Shown piece by piece: positions 46,769 to 58,866 of a stretch of 64,000 nucleotides of DNA. Source of the DNA: Ctena decussata (taxonomy: Eukaryota > Mollusca > Bivalvia > Lucinida > Lucinidae); NCBI GenBank assembly GCA_963989385.1, contig OZ022503.1, positions 68,794,123 through 68,858,122 on the forward strand, in the 5' to 3' direction. Positions within the stretch are counted from its first letter, which is position 1. Every line of letters starts with the position of its first letter. Below the pieces are notes generated by a model. It made no database searches. It was not told the origin of the DNA and worked only from the letters and a program-made list of their open reading frames with translations. The translations under genes and the position numbers were made by a program.

Positions 46769-46811
46769 TGTGGAGATTCAGTTAGTCTGCGCGTAGCCTA
46801 ATAAACTAGCT

Positions 46812-46819
46812 CTTATATA
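46812..46819 (-). promoter_or_regulatory. TATA box of the signal-peptide exon
   Basis: Read on the minus strand the sequence is TATATAAG, a near-consensus TATA box. It lies 44 bases upstream of the ATG at 46768. A start site 25-30 bases downstream would fall near 46785-46790 and leave a 5' UTR of about 20 bases. Position and strand agree with the signal-peptide exon. Core-promoter function is inferred. Confidence 0.5.
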
Positions 46820-48089
46820 TGTTTCGTGAACGAACATAGTAGCCTTTGGGCTATATCATGGCCGTTGAGATGATTTCTCGATTTCGTCTTCTGCGCAGAT
46901 GGCTGAGTTACAGTTCATGTTGTGGTATACAATACTGTTACATGCGCTTCAAAACATGTCTCTTATTCAGAACAGACTAACTTACCTTTGATGTTTTGCG
47001 TGAAATAGTCTGACTGGATAAACAAAAATTAACACAAATTGTCGATTATTTCGTTCAGGTTCTTGTCCCACTCCTGTGCTCTTGCAGACAAGGTTTTCAC
47101 AAATTAGCATCCAAAATGTATTGTGAATTTTTACTTATACATTTGGACATTATTGCACCTTTTTTACTATCTAGCCTTTTATGATCGTTCTAATTATTTG
47201 TTGATCGGACTGACATCCGAGTAACAATTAGAGAATAATGATTAAAATATTCATCATAATATTTGCGTATCGAACAACATAAAAAGATTTCTGCCATGCA
47301 ATCTTGCCCTAAACCTTCTCACAATCTGTTTGAACCCCAATAAAAAATTTCACAAATACAGTTTTTTATTGATGTCAATTTTGAAGTTGTCCAAAATTTG
47401 CAGCAAAAGTATTGGATAAAGTGTTTTCTTTGAAAGCAAATCCCTAAAGGAACACTTACTAAAAATTAAAATCGAAATTATGCTGCCAAACATATTTCTC
47501 TTTCTAATCATGTATAATTTAATATCGTACGATAAGCCGAATTGCTTCAATAAAGTTCCCTGCACACTTGGATATGCATTTAAGTCTATGAAAAATATAG
47601 TTTTGGTGAAAGACTTTTAACACTTGGCTGTAAATTGGAAATGGATTCTTCTCTTACTGATTTCAATAAATCAGTTTGAACCGTTGTTTGAACCGTTGTA
47701 GAACTTATTAGGTTTTACGTATGATTTGCTTTTATAAAATCTTAAGGTTACTCTTGTTGCTTTGTTTCTTGTCACTATGTAGCCCCGCATAACACCATAG
47801 TGCATACTGCATGGATACCCTTTTGCGCAAAACTCTACCTACAAAGCCTACGAAGCAATTTGTCATTTTGCGAGCCTTTTATTGAAATGGTTGCAAATTT
47901 ATGTGTGGTATAATCCTGCATTTTAATACTTTTGTTCATTTAGAACTTGGGTCATTTATGGCCAAGCATATCTTTGAAAGTAGAGGGAGAGAGCGGTATC
48001 TGTTGGATGCAACTCATCCATAAGTTTTAATGAACCAATTTGAAACCCGGAGAGCTATTTCTACACGGTCTAACTATATGGTTTTGATA
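46820..48089. other. Upstream of the gene, nothing recognised
   Basis: This is the presumed 5' flank of the TATA-driven first exon. No second gene or repeat is supported. Confidence 0.35.
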
Positions 48090-48326
48090 TGAGCCGCGAC
48101 ATGATCAAACCAACAATGTGACATGAACGGCAGGCAAAGACTCAGATCAGCCTGTGCATCCATCTAGTCTGACCAGAGTCTTCGTTGTCGGCATGGAGGT
48201 AGCTTACACTCTTAGCAACCCTTTAAGCTTACAGCAAAGACTCTAATCAGACTTAAAGTTTGCTGACGCAAAGGCAGATCAGAGTTTTCGCACATGCCAA
48301 TTTGATAGTTTTGTCATATCACGGCT
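48090..48326. mobile_element. Hairpin MITE, diverged second copy
   Basis: It begins TGAGCCGCGACATGATCAAA and ends gtcatatcacggcta next to TA. The interior has agactcagatcagcctgtgc and ggaggtagcttacactctta, aligning with the 5699-5932 element. The arms have diverged, so it is an older insertion. Confidence 0.7.
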
Positions 48327-49484
48327 ATTATCTGCGTTTTCAATTTAGTAATGAAACATATGTATCTGAGACAGGAATTCGCAAGTATTCGAATGTGATT
48401 TAAAGTTGGATTTTACTTTTGAAACAGTGCGTTAACGTCGGGTAATTTATTGAGTGCGGGTCCTACCAAAGCCCCAGCTCGCTCCGTAAAACTGTGTAAA
48501 ATATTTTATTTTGTCATAAACTACTAGAAGAAGGAAGTCACATTTTGCTTTGAACAATGAATGTTAATAGGAAGGGAATGTACCATCATTAGTTGTAAGC
48601 ACGAGTAGAGTATTTCAGCTGTGGCTAATATGTATGACCAGTAAACAGATCAGCAAGCTCTCATTGTCGGTGATCTTTGTATCACACTTTTATTGACAGG
48701 AAGTTCGTTCTGTTATAACTTGCGTAGGAAGAATCTTAGGTACGATTTTCAGCCAAATGCACACCCCTTAGAACCTGCACTGAGTACAGTCCGCAGGTGA
48801 TAGGCAAGTTGCACTTGCTAATGTCCTTAGCTTTCAGACTATTAGCTGAAAGACTGAACCAAACAGGGAAAACGTTGTACGAGGAAAACATTAAATTTCC
48901 AGTAAGGTTTGCGGGCTTAATTTGTTTACTTCATTTGTCTGAAATCTTCAAATATAGCTTGTGGTTTGAAGTTCGTGCAAAATAAAAATATTCATTCCCA
49001 TTAGAGGTACGAAAAAGTATTCAGCAAATCGTAAACACCTTTTTCAATCTGACTGGTCTCATTTCGTGTCTTCAAACTTGACAAATTGATAAATAATCTT
49101 CATACGAACACTAGGCCTAAGGCATATGCGGTCCGGAACAGGTCTGCAGAAGAAAATATGTCTGGAATCATTCTGGTATATTCATGCACACGAGTTATTT
49201 ACCTCATAATAGGTATGATGCGGATTCATTATGGTTGTAGAAACATAAATATTAGGTACGTACTGACAAATATCGGTAACCGTTTGATTCGTTTTTCTTG
49301 AGAAAAATAAACTCCCCGAGAAGTGATTTTATTCACCAGAAACTCACACAAGGAAACTCACGCAAGGTAGTATCTACATCGTGGGAATGTGTCGTAATTG
49401 TTGTTTTCTGCTATGAGGGTCTTATTATAGATTAGCCATTCAGATTATGAGGGTGTGCGCATAAAACTACTTTGATCCCTCAGA
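48327..49484. other. Nothing recognised
   Basis: Short open frames at 48797-48985 and 49086-49301 have no support. Confidence 0.3.
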
Positions 49485-50450
49485 AGATGTTAAGGGGGCA
49501 TACTGATTCTGGGATGTCCGTGTGTCCGTCTGTCCGTCGGTTCGTCAAGCATACCATATCTTAAGAACCGTGCATTCTAGAGATGTAAAATTTCTCGTAT
49601 AGATTTATCAACAAAAACAACTATTCGTTTTTTTTCTTGGCCCAATTTTCTCCCATTTAAGTGCTGTGCTGTTTGGAAAACTCATACTAAAATCTCTTGA
49701 AAAGTACAATTGATTGGGGCTTCAAATTTTGCAAGCGTTTTAGGACTGATTAGAAGGTGAACTGATTAACTTTTGAACAAATTCAACATGTTTTTGGACA
49801 TTTGGCCCTTTTAAAATTTAGGCATGTTTAACTTGTCAGCAAAAAAATCAAAAGGTGTTTGAGCAAGGGCCTTAGAACTTGGTCGACTGATTGTGGATGA
49901 TAGGTAAATGGAGTAATTAATCTTAGAACCTCTTTTTCAATATTTGAGGAGTTATTTTCAATATTTTAAGCTTGTCAGCAAGATATCTCGATAAACATGT
50001 AAGCTTGGGACTTGAAACTTAATCGGCTGACTGGAAATGACGAGTATAGAAAACGAATTCAGTCATTTTTTTCCATTCTTTTTTTTTTTTTTGCATTTTT
50101 AACTTGTTGGCAAGATCTTTCAAAACGTATTTGAGCATGGGACTTGAAACTTAGTAAGGTGATTGGAGATGGTGAGTAGCTGAACAAATTTTTGAACTCA
50201 TTTCATCATTTTTTATTTCTATGAATTATGGCCCTTTGAACGTTTCGGCAGTTTCAATTTGCCAGCAAGATATTTTATAAATAATTGAGCTAGGGACTGA
50301 AAACTTGATCAATTGGAGATGATGTTTGAAGCTACTGATTAGCTTTGGAACAATTTCTGTCGATACTTTTTTATTAGTAGAGCCCCTTTTTTAGGGCGAG
50401 GCATATGGTTGTGGGTATGGTAGTATTTAACAAACACCTTCCTATTATAT
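49485..50450. mobile_element. Element with GTCC tract and ~145-bp units
   Basis: gtccgtgtgtccgtctgtccgtc (49516-49540) is followed by units in which gggacttgaaacttNNtcggctga recurs at about 49712, 49861, 50002, 50133 and 50289 (spacing 131-156). ttaacttgtcagcaagat phrases lie between them. Same architecture as the 25.1-kb and 6.7-kb elements but a different sequence. Confidence 0.55.
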
Positions 50451-50524
50451 TTTGTGTCGTTATTTCATTTTCATTATAATTCTCATAACGGGGTTATCCA
50501 GGAGTTTGAAGGGCACGATTCCAT

Positions 50525-51412
50525 ATCGAGGGCTCCGTGCAAGACTGCTCTAACTCACTATTTTCCACAAATTCACTTTTTTGCAGTTTTGAAAACTTGA
50601 TGGTCAAATACACATTCTTTGAAAATATTAAGATTCAGGTTTTTGCAAAAAAAAAATGCTTTTATTCCCAATTCAAAAATAGTCTAGGAGCCGAATGAGC
50701 CAAATCTTTAGCGCAAGACCAGTCTAACTACAATGAGACGAATTTGATTTTAAAGAGCATACCATGGATAAATGGCTAAGTTTTCAGCTTTATAAATTTA
50801 GATACAAGTTCTTATAGTCTTTAACTGTTTATAGGTCTAGGTACAGTGTTTTCTTAACACTTTGCTTAACAGTTTTGCGGTAGTAAAAAATGGAATCTTT
50901 CCATTTCAAAATATTATCCTCATTTTTCTTAGCGCAAGACTAGTCTATCTTGAGATAGACTAGTATTGCGCTAAGAAAAAATGGATTTGAAGTTAGACTA
51001 GTTTTGCACTAACAAAATAAAAATTATATAAATTGTCCTTTTTAAATGTTTAAAGTTGTTAAATAGCTGTTTCACAGCTCATGCTAATTGAGTTTTTGCC
51101 TTCAAACTGTAAAAATTGTTAAAATTTGTTTTATAATGACTTATATTTTGCATTTGAAAAAAAGTGTATCTCAAGTTAGACCAGTCTTGCACTAAACTTT
51201 TCAGCGCAAAAGTAGTCTAAGTCACAAAAACCTAATTTAACAAAAATAAATTAAGAAAATTGAATAATGTTAGCATTTCTTCCCATATTTCATATAAATG
51301 TGTCAAATTTCATGTTAATATTTTGTTTAAGTACTGTAATAAATAGGTTTTTGCTTCTCCTGAAAAGTTTGAAAATATGGAGTTAGACTAGTCTTGCACT
51401 AAGCCCTCGATA
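50525..51412. mobile_element. TIR element built from TGCAAGACTAGTC motifs
   Basis: The left terminus ATCGAGGGCTCCGTGCAAGA continues CTGCTCTAACTC. The right terminus, complemented, is ATCGAGGGCTTAGTGCAAGA followed by CTAGTCTAACTC. Inside, the motif gcgcaagactagtctaactt or its complement recurs at about 50711, 50932, 50957 (back to back, forming a palindrome), 50993, 51177 and 51210. No coding sequence. Confidence 0.75.
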
Positions 51413-53849
51413 TTTACTATAACTCATACTGGTACCGAGTCTGTCCGTGAGGCCTCTCTTATTTGAAAAGAAGATTTCTGACTTGTTTGTGATGTTTCCA
51501 TTTTAGATACTATGTACCTTCAAGAGCTGCTCATAGTGTTTTTGCGGTCTCTCGTCTGAAAGGTAGTTTAAGCTCTGAGAGAAAGAAAGCCATCCACGGC
51601 TGGCAAACGGTTTTGTTCCCTGTTTCTTCTTGTTTTTTTATAGTGTTGTTGTTTATCTTTTTCTCCCCAACTGTAGAGGTCGTAAAGGGACTGCAGGTGC
51701 TAAACTGGGCTCGGAAACTGTTAAGCCTGAGTCTAAGGTTACATGCTTATGATAATGTGGCTGATTGCCAAGTAAGCATTGTATACCAACCACCACTTCT
51801 CACCGACCACTTAAATTGCCTTGCACAATTGCATAAGGTTGAAATATCTTCTTATTCGTATATTTCTTATGTGCAGCACTCCTTTATTCAGCGAGCTTTT
51901 TAGGAAAAAATAAGATCAATGCGATCATTACATTTATTCTGATTATCATATGCTTAGACTTTCCGAGATCTAGAACCGATCCTCCGCAAGGAAATTGAAA
52001 TTGCAGTTGCAGTACTGAAAAAGCGAAAGCTCAACGGGAAAGCTTTGTTGAATTTTTATATTAATTTAAATATTTCAAAATTCTTTATTTGCGTTTTTGA
52101 TATAAGTGTTGAATGTTTACAATTTAGAATGTCTTATGCATTGGGCCAATTTAAATTGAATGGGTGTAATGTGTAGAAGGACTATTCTGGGTTCTAGCTA
52201 CGCACATTTCTTATGAATTAATTATAATAGCCTCATAGGACCTGGTATGATTTGGGCCGTTTTGGCCCCCAATCAAATTTTCCTAAAATTATTTGGTTTC
52301 TATTATTTATCATCTTAGTAAACAAGTTCATATGGAAATACTATGTATTTTTTTCTTCTTAAATCCTCAGAATAACATGATTTCAGACATGGCTATTTTG
52401 TTTCAGTAATTTCAGTAATTTCAAATAAAACTGCAAGAAAACTGTGTTAAAAAGATTTGCCTTTAACAAAATAAGACAGTTAATACAGCTTTAGAGAGCA
52501 CTTAATAATATGTTTTTGTTGGTACACTTATAATTGGTTCGACACTGCTAAACAGATGTTAACTGTCTAAGGCCTGTCCAGGTACACCACCCATTCAACT
52601 AAACAAGTCGCGAGACGCTAGCCAAACAAATTTCAACAGATCAAAATAAAATATGTACCGAATGAGCCCCTGTTATATATTTAAGAAATAACGAATACTC
52701 ACAACATATGTTCTTTTTTATCTTTGAGCGGAGATATAGGCATTATTATGTTAAAATCACTGGCAAACTGACCAAGAAACTGCAAGGTATTTCGAGAGAA
52801 AAAAAAACCCGTAAAATTACAGCAAGCACAGTCCAGAATACAGCTTAATGTTAAATGCATCCTAGTGCTAAACATTAGCTGTGCAGTTTCATGTGCTGAC
52901 ATGAAAAATGGTCGAAAATGCCAAAATATCAGCTGAGTAGGGTGCAACAAGAAGAAAAGAAACATAAAAAAATCGCAGGAATGTAGAAAACGTGGATAAT
53001 GATAGATAGTTAAAGGGTCCAACATTCATATGTCACTAACAGAGATTGAAAGATACAATTCTGAAAGAATCATACACATGGAAACCAAATATGGCCTGAA
53101 TCATACAGGTCGTTTGCTTTTGCTTTTTGAAGTTTATAAAGGTCAGTCTGATCAGGAAAAGATCAAGAGGACGTCTAAAAAGTATTCCATGAATATATTT
53201 TACTACCGGCATTTTGGATCTCAACGACAAAAAATGTGGAAAATGTAATTTGGTAGTGGGGAATGTGCTTGGAGATGTATATTGTTTACTGTATTAATAT
53301 TGCGCATATATTCCATATACTTAGCATTGTATAACGGACACAAAACACTAACATAACTGAAATTCCGGAAAGTTAGATTTACTGACACTTGAATCGTCGA
53401 CCTGTGAGTTCAAAAATAGTTTTGCTCTAAATGTTATGTGTTGTTTATGGAAAAATTAAAAAAACACTAGAAAGTTGTTTTTGAGACAAAACATATGTCT
53501 CCGTCACACCCTCTTTGAAACTAGCTTCAACTAAAAGATCATCTGGAGCACCAACTGCATAGAAATTATAATATCTATTTCACAGTGCCCCTGTGGGCGA
53601 TCGGTAACAAGTATACTTGGTGGCTTAGGCTAGTTTTGATTCATCAGCCCGCGCCCTAGTATCTGCTATTTATACCTCTGCAAACTGTGTTTGTTTGGGG
53701 AATACTGTTTTGACATTGTACATTCGCCCTTCAATCCGAAACATTTTAAATCTTCGAATGAGGTCCTTGACACTTTGTGAACATGTACATCCCAGAAAAA
53801 AAGTACACAGCTGTTTCAGCGATTTTTAATGTGGCCCTTTTTCCAAAAG
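51413..53849. other. Mostly unrecognised, with a LINE fragment
   Basis: Apart from 51970-52060, no gene or repeat is supported. Open frames at 51613-51903, 52699-53025 and 53030-53248 have no recognised motif. Confidence 0.3.
51970..52060 (+). pseudogene. Non-LTR retrotransposon fragment
   Basis: Reading LEPILRKEIEIAVAVLKKRK then LNGKALLNF, this resembles the EPPILREEVEAAVRALKKGKSAG linker that precedes the reverse-transcriptase domain in some LINE families. Similarity ends after about 30 codons, so it is a relic. Confidence 0.4.
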
Positions 53850-54800
53850 TATGTCCCTTTTGTTATCGCTACTCCTCCTACACAGTTTGACGGGTTTTTC
53901 TTGAAAGTAAGTTTTTGAATACATATTGCTATAAAGATGTCCATTAAGGTTAGGATTTAAAAATCTGGCCCTTTTTGCTTGAAGTATGTCCCTTTTTGGT
54001 ATAAATTGACGTTTTTTAATGTTTGGCCATTTTTGCTCAGATTTGTTTCAAATTTGATCCACGGATGCAGCATTAGAATAGGCCTCATACATATTTTGTA
54101 TTTTTCTAGAAGGATTTAAGGGCTGAGTTATGACCCTTTGTAGTTTTGTAAAGAAGAATTTTCTTATCGCTACTTCTCATAGACGGTTTGATGGATTTTC
54201 TTGAAACTTAGTATGTGAACAAGTATTGGTATGAAGATATGCATTTAGGTGAAGGTGTTTAGTTCCCATGAACAGAATGCCCTTTTTTATAATTTTTGCA
54301 GAGTTTGCATGTTTTTCTTTTGCCATTTTTGCTCTGATTCTTTTCAAATTTTAATTCAATCCATGGATGCGGCATGAAAAAAGATTTCATATTTATTTTG
54401 CAGTTTTTCACGGAAGAATTTTAGGGCTGAGTTTCGGCCCTTTGAAGTTATCTATGGAAAACGTTGTTATTGGTACTTTTCCTAGAAAATTCGATGGATT
54501 TGCTTGAACCTAGGTATGTGAATACCTTTTCGTATTGCAATGTGCATTAAGGCTGGGGTTTTAAGTTCCAGTTCTCTTTACAAGAGGTTTGTCTCTTTTT
54601 TATACATTTTTCAGAATTTTCATAGGGAATTTTTGGCCATTTTTGCTCTGATTCTTTTCTGATTGAAACCATAGTTGCGGCATAAAAAACTGCGACATAT
54701 TTTTTCGGGGGGGGGGGGGGGGAGGGTTGTGTTTTTTTGTTGTTTTTATTTCCTGAAAATATTCTAGGGCTGATTGGTGTCCTCCCTTTTAAGGTATTCT
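53850..54800. repeat. Tandem array, ~302-bp unit
   Basis: ttatcgctacttctNNtaga...ttgatggattttcttgaaac blocks start at 53863, 54164 and 54467 (spacing 301 and 303). Each is followed by gtccctttttNgtat, ttggccatttttgctctgat and atccatggatgcggcat blocks. Non-coding. Confidence 0.7.
54707..54722 (+). repeat. G16 homopolymer
   Basis: Sixteen consecutive G, then aggg, inside the third 302-bp unit. Length may be affected by assembly error. Confidence 0.85.
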
Positions 54801-55162
54801 AAGAAAAAGTTTGTTAGCGCTACGCTACGACTGTTGGGCGGAGACATGTCCCTGTTTAGTTTTCCTAGCAATCAGGTGGTGTGTTCGAAAATCAAGCCAT
54901 TGTCGAAAATCAAAACATTGTCCTTTTTATGACAAAGAAATAAAGTGCGGCGGTGGGCTTAGGGGGTTGGTGCTATTTAGAAAGCCATGCTACGAAAAAA
55001 GATACAAAACCTGGTCTGAGGTCTGCTGGGGTTTCATCAAGTAGTTGTTTGGTCTAGATGAAGGTTTGTTCTATTCCTTGAATCATCAGAAAACAGAGAA
55101 GCAATTAAACAATAATGACGACTCGACATAAATATCCATGTTAAATCTCTGGAACAAACCAG
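54801..55162. other. Nothing recognised
   Basis: The 77-codon frame at 54811-55044 has no support. Confidence 0.3.
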
Positions 55163-56705
55163 CTTTTGCAACTGTGCACGGCCCGCACAGTCTTTTTTCG
55201 TTCTAGGCAAATCGGGTTAATTTGTCAGAGCGGAAGCAGTCTCATTGATTATCCTTTTATTGCAATTTTTGAGGAATTTTAAAACATTTATACCTTTTCT
55301 TTCCTTTGCTCAGTTTGAGAAAAGGCGGACGGAATTTAAACTAGTAAAATGCGAAATGTGCTTTACAAAGTGACCTTCCGATCATGGGAATAGGCAGGGT
55401 AATCACTGAAAAAAAGATTTGGACCAATGTCTAAAATCATATGAAATATGAACTAAATCCATCATATGGTTTGGGAAATATGAGCTCTTGAAAAACTTAA
55501 ACGTAAGTGTGGACGCCGACTCCGACCCAGGCGGGCTAAAACGACTAGAATTACTTTCCCTTAGAGTGTATACATCTGTCATAACAAATGAAAGTTCCGC
55601 GTATGAATTCGCACCTCCAAGGCGGATCACTCTGAAACACAAATATTTACCTCGGTTATTTTCCAGCCAATTCTAAAGAAAGTTATCAAGGATGTTCTAA
55701 AGGTAATTCTTAAATATTTTCTTATTTCTTAATGAAAACTTACGTTGTGACCCCTAATACGAACCGTCTCTATGAGGCAGCTTTTCGTTATTGCCCTCCC
55801 ATCTTCCTGATAAGACAGAAATAATGTTTAAAAGGACGTAAACAGCAAGGCACCACAACGAATGTTTTATGAAGGATTACGGGGAATTATTTCTGAATTA
55901 TCCATGTAACCCTTCTTGTATGCGAAACTGGTTATTACATATCATATGTTTCATGCAATACGACGAGGTATTATCTTCAAAGCCCGTCCTAACCTGGAAC
56001 ATCGAGACATTCGAAGAGTCTATGATCCTGTTGTATCCGTATCCTGGACAATTTCTTTTTTTCACTACAAGCTTACAACTCAGCAAAGCTCTAACCTTAA
56101 AATTTCATGTATTTGGACAAGCATACCTGAGCAAACAGTGTAAACCCAGATCAGCCTGTTTCTCAAGCAGCAGTCAGATCTTGGAGTACACTCTTTGCCA
56201 CTCTCCCAACAATTTACGAAACTGCACCTTATAGGAAAAGTGGATCTGTCAACATTTAAATGTTGAAAAAGCTCCTACAGGGCTACCACACTACTGGAAA
56301 CGGTGCCCCAGTAGAATGGTAACGTATTATTGAGGTTATTTCTATAAGTTGTTAAAGCAACTTGTTATCTTAAGTAAAAATCTAAAAAACAAATGAAAGA
56401 AAAAATTTAAATCAAGAATCAGGATCAGGCATTCCTAATTTAGGGAATGCATGTAAGTCATGGGTAGTAACCGCAATTAATCTGCCTGTGTGCTTATAAA
56501 TATCTCAAAATTCGGCTTGAAATAGGACAAAAATTGGTCATTTCCGGTCCGATCCGGTAATTAGGCCCATTCCGGTCCGTTCTGGTAAATTTTCTTGCTT
56601 ATTTTTTTGTAGGGGTGTAATTAGTGATCAATGAAAAACAGATATTTATCGAACTGACCAACAACTAGATGTTTCTTCAAACTGATAAAGTTGGTTTGAA
56701 TAAAG
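55163..56705. repeat. Dispersed 1.4-kb repeat, copy 2
   Basis: See 9685-11080. The minus-strand frame here (55403-55642) is also 79 codons and shares SYxExxFVMTDxYT and SSYFPNH with copy 1. A plus-strand reading (VDADSDPGGLKRLELLSL) is open as well. Copies are similar end to end, so they arose by transposition or segmental duplication. Confidence 0.65.
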
Positions 56706-57764
56706 AGCAGTCATCACAATTGGCCTTTAGCCCAACATTGACGGACCGCGCTACAAATCCACCAGTTCGACCACTGAGGTCCGGACTACAAAGAGCAATC
56801 ATTAAGTCACCCATTGAACTTGCTTGGTCAGCTTTAAAATGGAATTTTATGTCTCAGAATTATTGCACTAAATGTGTACAAAAGACTTGTGAGCTTAATT
56901 GTCTTCTGGCACTTAACCCGTTTGTGGAGAATTTTATGTATTGTGAACACCTGGCTTGTTGTCCACTTTACTTTCTTATTTGGTTTGTGCTATAAAATCG
57001 GGAGGTAGTTTAAAATAGATAATAGTTTATGTATTTTGTATTTGTCATATCGATCGTTTTGTGGTTTTGGATGAGATCTGCTCCGTTACTGTGCCGTTCC
57101 CGGTATCTGCTATGCATGGTTTCTGGATAGATTCTTTGCTGTTCCCAAAAACACTTTGAACCTGAGGAATCACATGCAGACAGGAAATGCTTCGACCAGA
57201 CTACAAAAATGCGAAAGTATTCTGATCTCAGGCTTCCTTGTCGAATGCTTGCTAAAATGTTTCATGCAATGCCAAAAAAAAAATAATACAAGAATCATAT
57301 GCAGGGCTAAAACTTAACATATGCAAAGGTTTTCTCCTACAATTACTGTCTACTATTACTGTCAAACTCAAAGACGGAGAGACCGAAAAACGAACAGACA
57401 TCGTCTTACACGTTCCTGATGCACCCTTATCTGACGACCTATATGCAAACTGGATTTCCCGCCATGTCGCTGTGCCGAGATTTCCCCTTGGTGCGTGTTA
57501 CTATCTTGCGTTTGACCAATAAGAAGATTTAAGCAGAATAAAAGCAGCACACATATTATGATTCGTCATCACAATCATGCGGAGAGTGCCTCTTACCTTT
57601 GCATAATTGTTCAAAGTAATTTTATATTATCCGTATTGTCTCAGTATCGTTATTTGTGTTACTAAGACATGATAATGAAACAATCTTAATTTGTAAACCA
57701 TCATTCTAACAGACAGGAAACGTATCTGATATATATTTATAATAAAAAAAAAAAAAAAACAAGA
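56706..57764. other. Nothing recognised
   Basis: A minus-strand frame at 57368-57550 starts with a hydrophobic LLLFCLNLLIG but has no ATG in frame and no other support. A poly-A run lies at about 57744-57760. Confidence 0.3.
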
Positions 57765-58866
57765 AATGTTACCAGACGTTATAAATGCCCCCGAAGGCCA
57801 CTTGAACTAGCCTTTGACCCATGGATGTGACCTTAACCATACAGGCATGCAACCTGAGTTTTGCACACCACATAGGTTCTCAATTTGCTTTGCTTTTCTG
57901 TGACATTCAAATGCAATTCTCAAGTTTAAGAGTATACCTGGACATAAACCACCACTCAATCTGTGCTGTCGTCCCTGACATTGGGTGTAGGAATATAACC
58001 TTGCACCTGACACAACTAATCAATAAAGATTCGCTTCTTTGTTTTCTCCTCTGTCATAGAGAGAGGAGCTGACATTTGAAGTTTGATCCGAACTTGTTTT
58101 ACCCTGGCATTACTTGTCATTACCCTTTATCTGTCTGCTAAGTTAACTGAAATTTGCTTTGGTACTTTCTTGAGTAATTGCCAAGACATATTTTGACCTC
58201 TGATCCCAGATTGTGACCTTGACTTTGAATTTTGGAACTTTAATATTGTGTGTGACATTCTTTCTCATTATGCTTTACTTTTCTTAGAAGCTTGATGAAT
58301 TTTCCTCTAGTAGGCTCTAAGAAATTGCAGAGACAGGATTTGACCTCTGATCCCTAACTGTGGCCTTGACCTTGGATCTCGGAATCTAATTATTGTGTGA
58401 GACATTTAAAGTGTATGGTTTATCTATCTGTGAAGTTTCATCATTTTGCTGCAGTAATTTAGAAGTTATGGCTGAGACACGATTTTGAGTCACGGTTTGA
58501 CCTCTGACCTAATTGTGACCTTGACCTTGGGCGTATGCACCTAAGTCTTGTGCGCGACCCATTTTCTTATCCTGCTTTATCTATTTGCGAAGTTCCATTA
58601 AATTTGCTATATTAGTTTATCAGTTATCGCTGAGACACGATCCTGAGTCACTGTTTGACCTCTGACCCAATTGTGACCTTGACCGTAGGCGTAGAGCCCT
58701 AAGTTATGTGCGCAACACACCTTCTTATTATGTTTTATCTTTCTGTGAAGTTTCGTCAAATTTGCTTTAGTAGTTTTCAAGTTATCGCTGAGACACGATT
58801 TGTAACGGACAGACGGACAGGGCGATTTTAATATACCGCCCGAAGTTCTTTCGGGGGTGTAAAACG
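57765..58866 (+). mobile_element. TGACCTTGACC array element, best copy
   Basis: The left end has aaatgcccccgaaggcc and the right end gcccgaagttctttcggggg, after an acggacagacggacagg tract. Between them, gattgtgaccttgaccttgg blocks recur at about 58208, 58357, 58513 and 58670 (spacing about 149-157) with tatctNtgaagtttcatcaa phrases. Older units precede them. Short ORFs are by-products. Confidence 0.6.

Noticed and set aside
57368..57550. A hydrophobic minus-strand leader (LLLFCLNLLIG...)
   Set aside because: There is no in-frame ATG, no donor with compatible phase and no neighbouring exon.
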